A stretch of DNA of 60,902 nt from CAYOHG01 sp964465125 (GCA_964465125.1 CAYXIO010000022.1:1-60902), one strand, 5' to 3'. Positions 25,118 to 36,876 are shown, counted from the first letter of the stretch. Translations and numbers: made by a program. Notes: generated from the letters alone by a model not told the origin.

Positions 25118-26359
25118 TCAACCCGAGGCAGCCGCCGCGGCCTCTGCCTCACCGATGGCCTGCAAGAGCGACCGAAAGAACGGCTCGACGTCGGTGACGA
25201 CGCAGACGGTCTGGAACGAGCCCCGGTCGCCGAGCTTTGTGAGCACTTCCGGCGAGATGTCGACGGCGACGACCGGAATCCAGGCCGGCAGGATGTTGCC
25301 GGTCGCGATCGAATGCAGCCCGGTTGCGACCATCAGCACGAACCCGACGTCTTTGATCGCGGCGCGCATGCGGTCCTGGGCGTCCAGTACGTCGGTGATC
25401 ACGTCCGGCAACGGTCCGTCGTCGCGCACGCTTCCCGCCAGCACAAACGGAATTCCGTGCCGAACGCAGGCGTGCATGATCCCGCCGGTCAGCTTGCCGC
25501 GCTCCACGGCGTTGGCGATGCTGCCGGCGCGGCGGATGGCGTTGATGGCGCGCAGGTGATGCTCGTGGCCGGCGTCGGCCAGCGTGGCCTTATCGATGTA
25601 CACCCCCAGGCTGGTGCCGTACAGGTTGTGCTCGATGTCGTGCGTGGCCAGGGCGTTGCCGGCGAAGAGCGCATGAATGAAGCCGCGCTCGATCAGGTGC
25701 ACGACGTGTTCGGACGCACCCGTGTGAACGATCGCCGGTCCGCCGACCAGCAGGGTCTTCCTGCCCGATCGCCGGGCCTCCACCATCTGAGCGGCACACT
25801 GCTTGATGATGGCGTACTTGGGCTTCTCGGTGGAGATTTCGGAAGCCATGAATTCGAAGACGCCCTTGGCTTTCTGGCGCTCGAAAGGCACGACTTTCAC
25901 GCCGCGCCGGCCGCACACGAGGCGCTGCCCCTTGCGAATCCGCGCGACCGGCACGCAGTGAAAGCGGTTGGCCTGCGGATCATGCACGATTCCGCAGTCC
26001 ATCTCCTGGTCCTGCACCTCGATCCACTTCCCGTTGTGCCGGATGAACGTCTGCTGGTTGGTGCTCGAATAGAACTCCTCCGGAAACGCCCCGTCGAGGT
26101 CGGCCGGCACGATCTCCGCATCGTCCGACTCGTGCCAGAGAGCGCCGTGCTGAGAGAGAATTGCGAGCAGGTCGCGCATTTCATCGAGCGACGCGGTGCC
26201 GACCTCGATGCGAGCGTGGCTCCGCTCCTGGCGCGTCAGACCAATGTGCACTTCGAGAATGCGGAACTCCCCGCCGAACGACAGGATGTCGTCCAGGACG
26301 GTGGCGAGCGTCTTGGAATCGATCAAATGACCTTCCAGCGTAACGACTTCGGACACCAT
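25118..26359 (-). CDS. Ornithine cyclodeaminase-type protein, TIGR00300 (LOR/SDH region) family
   Basis: A 413-residue protein of the TIGR00300 family. The N-terminal domain (1-100) matches the 'LOR/SDH bifunctional enzyme conserved region', and the rest is a Rossmann-like domain with LLVGGPAIVHTGASEHVV and FAGNALATHDIEHNLYGTSLG. Archaeal and cyanobacterial relatives convert ornithine to proline and ammonia using NAD; the C-terminal part of cyanobacterial AgrE/ArgZ is homologous. The ATG at 26359 has AGGGA upstream. The frame continues to 26794, but the family N terminus (MVSEVVTLEGHLIDS) begins here. Older annotations as saccharopine dehydrogenase for this family are misleading. Confidence 0.82.
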   Translation of the reverse strand: MVSEVVTLEGHLIDSKTLATVLDDILSFGGEFRILEVHIGLTRQERSHARIEVGTASLDEMRDLLAILSQHGALWHESDDAEIVPADLDGAFPEEFYSSTNQQTFIRHNGKWIEVQDQEMDCGIVHDPQANRFHCVPVARIRKGQRLVCGRRGVKVVPFERQKAKGVFEFMASEISTEKPKYAIIKQCAAQMVEARRSGRKTLLVGGPAIVHTGASEHVVHLIERGFIHALFAGNALATHDIEHNLYGTSLGVYIDKATLADAGHEHHLRAINAIRRAGSIANAVERGKLTGGIMHACVRHGIPFVLAGSVRDDGPLPDVITDVLDAQDRMRAAIKDVGFVLMVATGLHSIATGNILPAWIPVVAVDISPEVLTKLGDRGSFQTVCVVTDVEPFFRSLLQAIGEAEAAAAASG

Positions 26360-26777
26360 GGCACGATCCCTGTGTCTGACGACCTCGAGCGGCGTTGGGG
26401 GTGAATGCGGCGGGCATCCTATGCGAGTGGAAACGGGCGGGCAAAACGCCACACCCGCCCCCGCCCCCGGCAAGAGTCCATCGGTTTGGTCGGTGCGGGA
26501 AAACACCCGCGCGGCGCGTGATTTTCCGCAGGCCCCGGTCGGAACCCCCTCGAAACGGCTCGTAACGCGATCACACACGCCAGCGGCGGGAGCGGACGGG
26601 CTCTGACGGCGGTTCGCCGGCCAGGAACTGGATCCCGAGACATTCTGACCCGGAAGCGCGTTCTGGTACGGCGGTTGCTTCCGCCGACTCGGGAACGGAT
26701 GACGTCTCCAGCGTCTCTGGCGCAACCGCGCAAATTCAGGCCGGCATGCGCCTCTCGCCTCACCCAGGAGGGCGGGC
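26360..26777. other. Divergent intergenic region
   Basis: A 418-bp region between the ornithine cyclodeaminase gene (minus) and the 2-oxoacid oxidoreductase operon (plus), expected to hold both promoters. An AGGAGG Shine-Dalgarno lies just before the start at 26778. A short hairpin CGGCGG-N6-CCGCCG lies near 26670-26690. No convincing -35/-10 pair, RNA gene or further ORF was found. Confidence 0.5.
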
Positions 26778-28994
26778 ATGATCGAAATCACCATTCACGG
26801 TCGCGGTGGACAAGGCGGAGTTACGCTCGCGAAGCTCGTCGCGACCACGTATTTCCTGAAGGGCGAGTACGCCCAGGCCTTTGGCGTCTACGCCGCCGAG
26901 CGCTCCGGCGCACCGCTTCAGGCGTACATCCGTATCGACCGCGCGCCGATCGTCAACCACAACCAGGTGCGCGCCCCGGACCACGTCGTCGTACTGGACC
27001 GCACGCTGATCAGCCCGAAGGTGGCCAGCGGGCTGAAGCCCGACGGCTGGCTGATTCTCAACTCGCCTGCCCCGCCCGAGAGTTTCGTCGAGATGTTCCC
27101 CGGCCGGCGCGTCGCCACGCTCGATGCAACCGCCATCGCCGTCCGCAACGGGCTCGGCACGCGCGCCGTTCCAATCGTGAACACGACCGTGCTCGGCGCA
27201 GTGCTGCGCGTGCTCCGACTCGCATGGAGCGACGTCGAGAAGGCGCTGGGACACGTGAAGTTCGGCGGACCGAACGTCAGCGCCGCACGGGAGGCGTTTG
27301 ACGGCGTCCGCTCGGCCACGGTGGCGGGGAAGATCGTCGTCGCAGGCCCCGCGGCGACCGATGGACATGTCCCCGGGCTGTTCGACGAGCAGGTGGGCGA
27401 GCGGCCGCGAATTCACACCGGCAGTTGGGCCACCAGCGTCCCCGAACGCCGCACGCTGACCCCGCCCTGCAACGACGGCTGTCCGGCGGGCAACGACGTG
27501 CGCGGCTTCGTCCAGGCCGTTGCGCAGCACAACTACACCGAGGCGCTCGAGACGATTCTGCGCACCTCGCCGCTGCCGGGCGTCTGCGGACGCGTCTGTC
27601 CGGCACCGTGCATGCAGGCGTGCAACCGCAACACGCACGACGAGCCCGTGAACGTCCGCGAGCTGGAGCGCTACGTCTCCGAGCACGGCGCCTGGCCGCA
27701 CCCGACCAAGCCGACCCGCGCGGAGCGCGTCGCCGTGATCGGCTCGGGCCCCGCCGGCCTGAGCGCCAGCTATCACCTGGCCCGCCTGGGCTACCCGGTC
27801 ACGCTCTTCGAGCGCGATCACGAGCTGGGCGGGCTGCTGCGCAGCGGCATCCCGCGCTATCGCCTGCCGCGCGAGACGCTCGACCACGAGATCAGCTTCA
27901 TTCTCCGGCACGGCGTCGAGGCGATCACGGATCGCGCCGTCAGCCGCGACGACTGGCTCAGGCTGACGCACGAGTATGCGGCGGTGTTCATTGCAACGGG
28001 GTTACAGCACTATCAGCGCCTCGATCTCGGACCTGATTCGAAGGGGATCGTCGAGGAGGGCCTGGTGTTCCTGGCGCGAACCTCAACGCGGCACGAGTCG
28101 CTGCGCGGCCAGCACGTGCTGGTGATCGGCGGCGGCAACACAGCCATCGACGCGGCCCGCACCGCGCGGCGGCTGGGCGCCGAGCACGTGCGGATCATCT
28201 ATCGCCGCACGCGGGCGGAGATGCCCGCCATCGCGGAGGAAATCGACGAGGCGCTGGAAGAGGGGATCGAGCTGCATGAGCTGGTGGCGCCGCTGCGGAT
28301 TCATCGCGACGACGTCGGCCCGCTGCTGACGTGCGGGCGCATGACGCTCGGCGAGCCGGATGCATCGGGCCGGCGGCGGCCGATTCCGCTGACCAGCGAG
28401 GACGCCCAGCTCGACTTCCGCGCCGAGAAGATCATCCTGGCGCTGGGGCAGTCGCAGGACCTGACGATTCTGCCCGAAGGCGCGACCCTCCGCGACGGCG
28501 AGCACCTGCTGGGCATGACGGGCGCGCCGGTGTTCTTCGGTGGCGACCTGAGCACGAACGAAGGCACCGTTACAGCGGCCATCGGGAGCGGCCGCCGCGC
28601 GGCCTGGCACGTTCACCGCACGCTGACGGGCGAGGACCTGTTCCCGCCGGCGCCAGCGCCTGTCGCGGGCATTCAGGAGATCCACCTGCACGCCTTCGGG
28701 CATCGGCCGGCCGAGCACGGGGAGCAGCTCGATCCAGTGGCGCGGCGCTTCAGTTTCGCCGAGGTGCGCGAGGGTTTGCAGGACGAGCCGGGCATCGAGC
28801 GGGCGCTGATCGAAGGGCAGCGGTGCTTCAGTTGCGGCGTGTGCAATCACTGCGACGCGTGCGTGCACTACTGCCCCGAGGCGGCGCTGCGGCGCGACGG
28901 GGACGTGCTGCACTTCGACTACGACTATTGCAAGGGTTGCGGCGTCTGCGCGTCGCAATGCCCGCGCGGGGTCATCTACATGACCGAGCTATGA
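26778..28994 (+). CDS. 2-oxoacid:ferredoxin oxidoreductase gamma subunit fused to GltD-like flavoprotein and ferredoxin
   Basis: A 738-residue protein with three parts. Residues 1-185 are the gamma subunit of pyruvate/2-oxoacid:ferredoxin oxidoreductase (ITIHGRGGQGGVTLAKL). Residues 225-620 resemble the small subunit of glutamate synthase, with Fe-S cysteines (CNDGCPAGND, CGRVCPAPCMQAC), an FAD motif VIGSGPAGLSA and an NAD(P) motif VIGGGNTAIDAARTA. Residues 690-738 are a two-cluster ferredoxin, the delta-like part (CFSCGVCNHCDACVHYCP, CKGCGVCASQCP). It is followed by alpha and beta subunit genes. The flavoprotein part could let NAD(P)H feed or accept electrons directly. Confidence 0.9.
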   Translation: MIEITIHGRGGQGGVTLAKLVATTYFLKGEYAQAFGVYAAERSGAPLQAYIRIDRAPIVNHNQVRAPDHVVVLDRTLISPKVASGLKPDGWLILNSPAPPESFVEMFPGRRVATLDATAIAVRNGLGTRAVPIVNTTVLGAVLRVLRLAWSDVEKALGHVKFGGPNVSAAREAFDGVRSATVAGKIVVAGPAATDGHVPGLFDEQVGERPRIHTGSWATSVPERRTLTPPCNDGCPAGNDVRGFVQAVAQHNYTEALETILRTSPLPGVCGRVCPAPCMQACNRNTHDEPVNVRELERYVSEHGAWPHPTKPTRAERVAVIGSGPAGLSASYHLARLGYPVTLFERDHELGGLLRSGIPRYRLPRETLDHEISFILRHGVEAITDRAVSRDDWLRLTHEYAAVFIATGLQHYQRLDLGPDSKGIVEEGLVFLARTSTRHESLRGQHVLVIGGGNTAIDAARTARRLGAEHVRIIYRRTRAEMPAIAEEIDEALEEGIELHELVAPLRIHRDDVGPLLTCGRMTLGEPDASGRRRPIPLTSEDAQLDFRAEKIILALGQSQDLTILPEGATLRDGEHLLGMTGAPVFFGGDLSTNEGTVTAAIGSGRRAAWHVHRTLTGEDLFPPAPAPVAGIQEIHLHAFGHRPAEHGEQLDPVARRFSFAEVREGLQDEPGIERALIEGQRCFSCGVCNHCDACVHYCPEAALRRDGDVLHFDYDYCKGCGVCASQCPRGVIYMTEL

Positions 28995-29007
28995 AAGGAG
29001 ATGCGTC

Positions 29008-30180
29008 GTGGCGCAAACGCTGGTCACGGGGAATTACGCCGCCGGCTACGCGCTAGCCCGCGCCGGCGAGGCGAACCGCCGGGCGCGCGGCTGCGTGGCC
29101 GGAGCCTATCCGATCACGCCGCAGACGGAGATCATCGAGACGCTGCGCGCGTTTCCGTTCACGAAGGGCCGGGTGATTCCGGTCGAGAGCGAGCACAGCG
29201 CGATGGGCGCGTGCATCGGCGCGGCGCTGTGCGGAGCGCGCAGCTTCACCGCCAGCTCCTCGAACGGGCTGGCGTACATGGTGGAGAACGTCTACGCCGC
29301 CGGTTTCTACCGTCTGCCCGTGGTGATGATCGCGGTGAATCGAACGCTGGGGCCGCCCTGGAACATCTGGGTGGACCAGGGCGACAGCCTGATGCTGCGC
29401 GACACGGGCTGGATCCAGTTCTACGTCGATTCTCACCAGGATCTGGTCGACACGATCCTGCTGGCGTTTCGAGTGGCCGAAGACGCGCGCATCCTCCTGC
29501 CGGTGCTGGTCTGCCTGGACGGCTTCGTGCTCTCGCACACGCAGATGGTGGTTGATCTGTTCGAGCAGGAGCAGGTCGACCGCTACCTGCCGCCCTGCAA
29601 CATCCCGCACCAGTTGCGGGTCGATCATCCGGCGGCGATCGGCGGGCTGACCTGGCCGCGCGAGTCGGAATTCGAGCGGCGGCAAATGCAGGCGGCGATG
29701 GAGCGCGTTCCCGCGGTGCTCGAGGAAGCCCTGGACGAATTCGAAGCGATCTTCAAACGCCGTCCGGTCGGCGCGCTTTCCGTCGAAAGCGTCGAGGAGG
29801 CCGAAACGGTGCTGATCGCCAGCAGCACGATGGCGACCACAGCCCGGCAGGCGGTCCGCAAGCGGCGCGAGGCGGGCGACTCGGTCGGCCTGATCCGCTG
29901 CAAGATGTTCCGACCGTTCCCGCGCGAGGCGCTGGTCAGCGCGCTGCAATCCGCCAGCCACATCGGCGTGCTTGACCGGAACATTTCGCCGGGCTCGGGC
30001 GGCGTGTTCGGGCAGGAGCTGGCCGCGGCCCTGAACGGCCGGCTCGACGCCATTGTGCAGGACTACATGATCGGATTGTGCGGCGGGGACGTTACGCCCC
30101 TCGACATCGAGCGTGTCCTCGACGACCTCGAGCAGCGCGTCGCCGCCGGCGAACCCTGCTGGCAGGAGATTGGAGCATGA
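29008..30180 (+). CDS. porA: Pyruvate/2-oxoacid:ferredoxin oxidoreductase, alpha subunit
   Basis: A 390-residue alpha subunit. It holds the conserved AYPITPQTEIIETL near residue 33, VESEHSAMGACIGAALCGAR, SSNGLAYMVENVY, and the C-terminal domain II motif GVLDRNISPGSGG. With the beta subunit it binds thiamine diphosphate and interconverts 2-oxoacid plus CoA with acyl-CoA plus CO2. The GTG at 29008 follows AAAGGAG, 13 bp after the fused gamma subunit gene, and the stop overlaps porB (ATGA). Confidence 0.92.
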   Translation: MAQTLVTGNYAAGYALARAGEANRRARGCVAGAYPITPQTEIIETLRAFPFTKGRVIPVESEHSAMGACIGAALCGARSFTASSSNGLAYMVENVYAAGFYRLPVVMIAVNRTLGPPWNIWVDQGDSLMLRDTGWIQFYVDSHQDLVDTILLAFRVAEDARILLPVLVCLDGFVLSHTQMVVDLFEQEQVDRYLPPCNIPHQLRVDHPAAIGGLTWPRESEFERRQMQAAMERVPAVLEEALDEFEAIFKRRPVGALSVESVEEAETVLIASSTMATTARQAVRKRREAGDSVGLIRCKMFRPFPREALVSALQSASHIGVLDRNISPGSGGVFGQELAAALNGRLDAIVQDYMIGLCGGDVTPLDIERVLDDLEQRVAAGEPCWQEIGA

Positions 30181-31127
30181 ACCAAATGCACGAGTGCGGC
30201 GAATGCCGCGACACGTTGCTTCGGCCCGGCAACACGAACTGCGCCGGCTGCGGCATGTCCGTCGGCCTCCAGCTTCTGCACCAGGGGCTGGCCGGCGAAG
30301 TGCCGATCTTCTCCATCCCGGCCTGCTGCGCGGTGGTGGCCGTGGGGGCCTTCCCCACCAGCGCGTACGGCGCCCCGGTCGCCTCGTCCACTTTCGCGGG
30401 CGCGGCGGCGTTCGCCAGCGGCATGGCGTCCGTCGTGGGCATGAACAACGAGACGACGCCGGTGATCTGCTGGACCGGCGACGGCGGAACCTATGACATC
30501 GGCATCGCCGCCGTTTCCGCCGCCGCAGAGCGCAACGAAGACGTGCTCTACATCTGCTACGACAACGAGATCTACGGCAACACCGGCGGCCAGCGCAGCA
30601 GCGCCACGCCCGCAGGCGTCACCACCAGCACCACGCCCGCGGGAAAGTCCGAGACCAAGAAGGACATGCTGGCCATCATGGCGGCGCACCGGATTCCCTA
30701 CGCCGCCACGCTTTCCATCGCCCACCGCGACGATTTCCTCCGCAAGGTGCGCTACGCGCGCCAGGTGCGCGGCTTCCGCTTCCTGCTGCTGCTGTCGCCC
30801 TGTCCGACTGGATGGAAGTCGGAACCCGCCGAGAGCGTCGATCTGATCAACGCCGCGGTGCGCTGCGGGCTCTTCCCGCTGTACGAGGTGTTCGACGGGC
30901 GGCGCTATCGAATCAATCAGCGCCCGGACGGCAGCGACGTCGCCGGGTACATCACCCACCAGCGGCGCTACTCGGGCGTGAAAGCCGACGTGGAGCCGCT
31001 GCGAGAGCTCATCCGCGACCAGTGGCACATTCTCAACGGCCTGGAGCAGGCGTTTCCGGCGTCCGCCGAGGAGGGCAGCCCGGCGTCGCAGATGCGACAC
31101 GTGCCGGAGCTTGTTTCCGGCACCTAG
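30177..31127 (+). CDS. porB: Pyruvate/2-oxoacid:ferredoxin oxidoreductase, beta subunit
   Basis: A 316-residue TPP-binding beta subunit. It has the Fe-S/TPP cysteines (GNTNCAGCGMSVG), the TPP motif GDGGTYDIG, and EIYGNTGGQRSSATPAGVTT with TPAGK, which is typical of PorB enzymes acting on pyruvate. The frame opens earlier, but the ATG at 30177 overlaps the porA stop and starts at the conserved region. With porA and the fused gamma/delta protein it makes a complete four-component enzyme. Pyruvate is the likeliest substrate, though other 2-oxoacids cannot be excluded. Confidence 0.92.
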   Translation: MNQMHECGECRDTLLRPGNTNCAGCGMSVGLQLLHQGLAGEVPIFSIPACCAVVAVGAFPTSAYGAPVASSTFAGAAAFASGMASVVGMNNETTPVICWTGDGGTYDIGIAAVSAAAERNEDVLYICYDNEIYGNTGGQRSSATPAGVTTSTTPAGKSETKKDMLAIMAAHRIPYAATLSIAHRDDFLRKVRYARQVRGFRFLLLLSPCPTGWKSEPAESVDLINAAVRCGLFPLYEVFDGRRYRINQRPDGSDVAGYITHQRRYSGVKADVEPLRELIRDQWHILNGLEQAFPASAEEGSPASQMRHVPELVSGT

Positions 31128-31183
31128 CCGGGCGCGGTGCCGCTCAGTCCCGTGCCCGGATCGCACCCGACACGCGGCGGAGC

Positions 31184-31236
31184 GGGCAGCGCGGGCTTCC
31201 GGCCCGCTTTCGGAGGGCAAGCTGCCCGCGCTGCCC
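31184..31236. terminator. Long inverted repeat between convergent porB and clpB
   Basis: GGGCAGCGCGGGC (31184-31196) pairs perfectly with GCCCGCGCTGCCC (31224-31236) across a 27-nt loop that can itself fold. Neither side has a strong T-run, so it may be a bidirectional terminator or a dispersed repeat element. Confidence 0.4.
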
Positions 31237-31305
31237 AGTCGGTAGCAACGAGTCGTTTCTGAAACGGCTCCAGAATACCCGAGTCGTTCGAATCAGGCGA
31301 TCGGA

Positions 31306-33984
<2,679 letters not shown>

Positions 33985-34168
33985 CGGCTGCTGCACCCCC
34001 TGAATCGCGGGCGGGGCCGCGCGGCGGCGGCGGGCCGCTGCCGGCACGCATGGAGCGGCCCGCGATCGCGCCGGTCCGTAGCACCGCAGGCAAGTTGCGT
34101 ACCGCTGCGGTCGCGCAGGCCAGGCTGCATCCGCGGTGGATGTTACGGGCAACACGACGCGAGCCGCG

Positions 34169-34183
34169 GTGCCAAATTGGCAC
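34169..34183. promoter_or_regulatory. Palindrome between clpB and the dockerin-like gene
   Basis: GTGCCAAATTGGCAC is a perfect palindrome apart from its central A. It sits in the divergent region about 185 bp upstream of clpB and 165 bp upstream of the next gene, so it is a candidate operator for either. It is not a CIRCE element and is not followed by a valid sigma-54 -12 element. Confidence 0.35.
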
Positions 34184-34347
34184 GGACCGGGGTTGGAATC
34201 CGCCGAACGGGAGAATCAGGGTCTCCGGGAGATTTCGAAATAAGGCAACAGCCGCGCGTGCAACTCCGCCGTCCTCCAGGTGGCGAGCAATCACGAGCCG
34301 GGCGGGTTCGTGAGGTTGCCAGCACACCTCGCATTGGGAGACAAATC

Positions 34348-35745
34348 ATGCGTTCGAATCCGATGCCAGCGAATGCCTCGCGGGAGAATCTGAGTCACCC
34401 CGCAATGCGGTCGTTCCGATGGCTGGTGGGCGCGGCGGTTGCCGCGGCTGCCGTGCCGGCGATGGCCCAGATGACATTCTCGATCGACTACCAGGGCCCC
34501 CCGATCAGCTTCCCGGACGCCTGCGTCGGCGGCCCGCCTCTGACCGAAGGCGACATCCTGCGGACGTTCACGGGGTTTCCGATGCCAGGACCGGCGCCGA
34601 GCCCGTGCATTATGATTGGAGCCGGCCCCGGCGGGCTGGGTCTGCCGCTCTGGCCAGCGACGGTGGGGCATCCGCCGGGAATACCCGGCTTCGTCGAGGT
34701 CGACGCGATCTCGTACGGGCGCGAGCGCCCGCTGCGCCGACCGCCGGGGCCGCAGGCATATACCTGGTACTTCTCCGTGGATGAGTTCTCGACCGGCGTA
34801 CCGATCGGACCGGCGCCGGACGTCTTCAGCGAAGGGTTCTTCGGCAGCATGGAGGCCTCGGCGGACATCTTCACCGACACCGGCGTGGGTCCCGGGCCGC
34901 TTTGCGGCGTCGCCTTCCTGCCGAGCAGCGACAGCATCGACGGCGATGGACTGTTTCCCTTCGGTGCGCCGGGTCTGGGGCTGATGGAACCGAACCCGGC
35001 GGGACCGGGCGTGCCTGACCCGGGGACGAATCTGGATGGCCTGGACATCGATACGCTCACGACTGCGCCCGGCCTGTTCCCGGTCTATTTCTCGCTCGAC
35101 GCGGGGTTCTTTGATCCGATGGAAGGTATGCCGAACACGGCCTCGGCGCTGGGCAACGGCCTTGGCGTCGGCGGCGACGTATACGTGACGATGGCACCCG
35201 GCGCATTCCCGATGCTCTTCGCGCCGGCTATGATGTTAGGGCTGGACCTCTTCGGTCCGGACACCGACGACCTCGACGCGCTTGTGCTCTGGGAAAACGG
35301 CACCGGCGTGTACGAACCCACGCCCGGTCCCTTTGGCTGGCTCGGCGGGGCCGACATGTTGTTGTTCTCGGTTCGCCGCGGCTCGGCCATCATCGGCATG
35401 CCCGATTCGCTGTGCGGGATGCCGATCGACGCCGGCGATATCCTGCTGCCTCCGCCCGTCGCCGGAATGCCTCCCGGCATCTGGATTCCGGCCGAGGCGC
35501 TCGGCCTGGCGACGTTCCGCAGCGGAACGATGTTCACCAATGACGATCTCGACGCCCTGGACGTGACCTGCACGCTGGTTGCCGATCTAAACCTCGACAG
35601 CGTCGTGGACCTGATTGACCTGTCGATGCTGCTGGCGAACTTCGGCTGTGCGGGGCCGGGCTGCGTGGGCGACATCAACTTCAGCGGCAACGTGGACCTG
35701 ATCGACCTCTCGATTCTCCTGTCCCAGTTCGGCGCCTCCTGCTGA
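34348..35745 (+). CDS. Secreted protein with C-terminal dockerin-like repeat
   Basis: A 465-residue protein with a long signal peptide (hydrophobic WLVGAAVAAAAVPAMA ending AMA-Q). The middle is rich in Gly and Pro and shows two related halves: PPLTEGDILRTF-like near residue 65 and LCGMPIDAGDILLPP-like near 355. The last 60 residues hold two dockerin-like calcium loops (DLNLDSVVDLIDLSMLL and DINFSGNVDLIDLSILL), a common C-terminal tag in Planctomycetota. The ATG at 34348 follows GGGAG. A cell-surface role is inferred; no enzymatic domain is recognised. Confidence 0.75.
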   Translation: MRSNPMPANASRENLSHPAMRSFRWLVGAAVAAAAVPAMAQMTFSIDYQGPPISFPDACVGGPPLTEGDILRTFTGFPMPGPAPSPCIMIGAGPGGLGLPLWPATVGHPPGIPGFVEVDAISYGRERPLRRPPGPQAYTWYFSVDEFSTGVPIGPAPDVFSEGFFGSMEASADIFTDTGVGPGPLCGVAFLPSSDSIDGDGLFPFGAPGLGLMEPNPAGPGVPDPGTNLDGLDIDTLTTAPGLFPVYFSLDAGFFDPMEGMPNTASALGNGLGVGGDVYVTMAPGAFPMLFAPAMMLGLDLFGPDTDDLDALVLWENGTGVYEPTPGPFGWLGGADMLLFSVRRGSAIIGMPDSLCGMPIDAGDILLPPPVAGMPPGIWIPAEALGLATFRSGTMFTNDDLDALDVTCTLVADLNLDSVVDLIDLSMLLANFGCAGPGCVGDINFSGNVDLIDLSILLSQFGASC

Positions 35746-35770
35746 CGCACGGGCCGCTGATGTCCGGGCA

Positions 35771-35800
35771 CGCGGCGGGCGGAGATCTCCGCCCACCGCG
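35771..35800. terminator. Hairpin downstream of the dockerin-like gene
   Basis: The palindrome GGGCGGAGATCTCCGCCC (35777-35794) extends outwards with CGCGG and CCGCG after one mismatch. It is followed by a T-rich stretch (CTTTGTTT), as expected for an intrinsic terminator of the plus-strand gene 26 bp upstream. Confidence 0.55.
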
Positions 35801-35835
35801 GCCTTTGTTTCGGCATCTCGCAATTGAAGAAACAC

Positions 35836-35873
35836 GGCCGGCCCGCGCCCCAACGCGCCGGCCCGGCCCTTTT
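35836..35873. terminator. Second hairpin between convergent genes, with TTTT
   Basis: GGCCGGCCCGCG (35836-35847) pairs with CGCGCCGGCC (35854-35863) with a small bulge, and TTTT follows at 35870-35873. On the minus strand the hairpin is followed by GTGTTTCTTC, so it may also serve the PEP-CTERM gene. Confidence 0.5.
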
Positions 35874-35964
35874 GCCGGAAAAAGCGCCACAGGTCGAGGT
35901 TGGTCATCGGTGCGGCCGACGACTCCGGATCTATCGCCCGGCGTCGGCGCGCGCCTGATCGCGT

Positions 35965-36876
35965 CTAGCGCCGCCGCAGGCCGAGGACCGCGCCGATCGC
36001 GAGCAGGGCCAAGCTGCTGGGCTCAGGCAGCACGTCGAAGAAGCGTCCGGAAACGCCCGAGAGGATGGTGGTGTTGGTTCCATCCGAGGGGTCGTAGCTG
36101 AACACGCCGCTGCCCGTGCTGTACATGATGTTGCCGTTGCCGAGCTGGATGACGCCGCGGTTGCCGGTGCCGACCGCGTAGTAGTTGATCTGCACGCCGG
36201 AGCTGTTGTACTCATAGATGCCGATCGGCGAGCTGAAGCCCGCGGCGAGCACGCTGCCCGAGTGGCTGATCGCCATCTGCTCCGGGAAGTCGATGCCGCT
36301 GACGCCGTCGGAATTGTGGAAGGTGGACAACCACGTGCCGGCGTAGCCGTGCGTTTCCAGGTCCTGGCTGTCGATGTCGTTGACCAGCAGGTTGCCGTTG
36401 TAGTTCAGCACGTCGAACGGATCGCCGGAGGCGTCGTCGCCGACGGTGAACGATCCCGTGATCGAGTTGGTCAGCGTGCTGACGGTGATGACGGATTCGC
36501 CGGGGGCGCCGTTGCCGGTGCCGTTGTTGGACACGTACACGGTGTTACCGACGACCTCGATGCCGCGGACGTTGTCCATCCCGCCGCTGGCGCCGCCGCC
36601 GATGTTCCCCAGCCAGGTGGTGCCGTCGAGGGTCCAGCGCGAGAGGTGATCGGAAACCTGGTCGGAGACCCAGATCTCGCTGCCGACAACGATCGCATTG
36701 ATCGGCGTGTTCGGACCGGCCGGCGCCAGGTCGATGTAGTTGGCGTTGAGCAGGTGTCCGTCGAAGGTGTCGAACAGCATCACCTTGTCGGATGTCGAGT
36801 CGGGCATCATGATCTGCGCGGATGCGAACGCCGCCCCGCCGATGCTGAGCGCACCCAGAATCAGAAACTTCTTCAC
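35965..36876 (-). CDS. PEP-CTERM sorted secreted protein
   Basis: A 303-residue protein. The signal peptide is MKKFLILGALSIGGAAFASA. The body has repeated beta-strand/turn units resembling a beta-propeller (DKVMLFDTFDGHLL, GNTVYVSNNGTGNG, GNGNIMYSTGSG). The C terminus is a classic PEP-CTERM signal: the PEPSS motif, a hydrophobic helix (LALLAIGAVLGL) and terminal RRR, which directs export and processing by exosortase. The GTG at 36876 has GGAGGAGA four bases upstream; the frame is open to 36957, but the signal peptide starts here. It may be surface- or matrix-associated. The exosortase gene is not in the window. Confidence 0.88.
   Translation of the reverse strand: MKKFLILGALSIGGAAFASAQIMMPDSTSDKVMLFDTFDGHLLNANYIDLAPAGPNTPINAIVVGSEIWVSDQVSDHLSRWTLDGTTWLGNIGGGASGGMDNVRGIEVVGNTVYVSNNGTGNGAPGESVITVSTLTNSITGSFTVGDDASGDPFDVLNYNGNLLVNDIDSQDLETHGYAGTWLSTFHNSDGVSGIDFPEQMAISHSGSVLAAGFSSPIGIYEYNSSGVQINYYAVGTGNRGVIQLGNGNIMYSTGSGVFSYDPSDGTNTTILSGVSGRFFDVLPEPSSLALLAIGAVLGLRRR

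Noticed and set aside
25118..26359. Saccharopine dehydrogenase annotation for the TIGR00300 gene
   Set aside because: Only the short LOR/SDH-type N-terminal region is shared; the body matches the ornithine cyclodeaminase branch.
34169..34200. Sigma-54 promoter suggested by TTGGCAC
   Set aside because: The -12 GC element is not at the required spacing on either strand.
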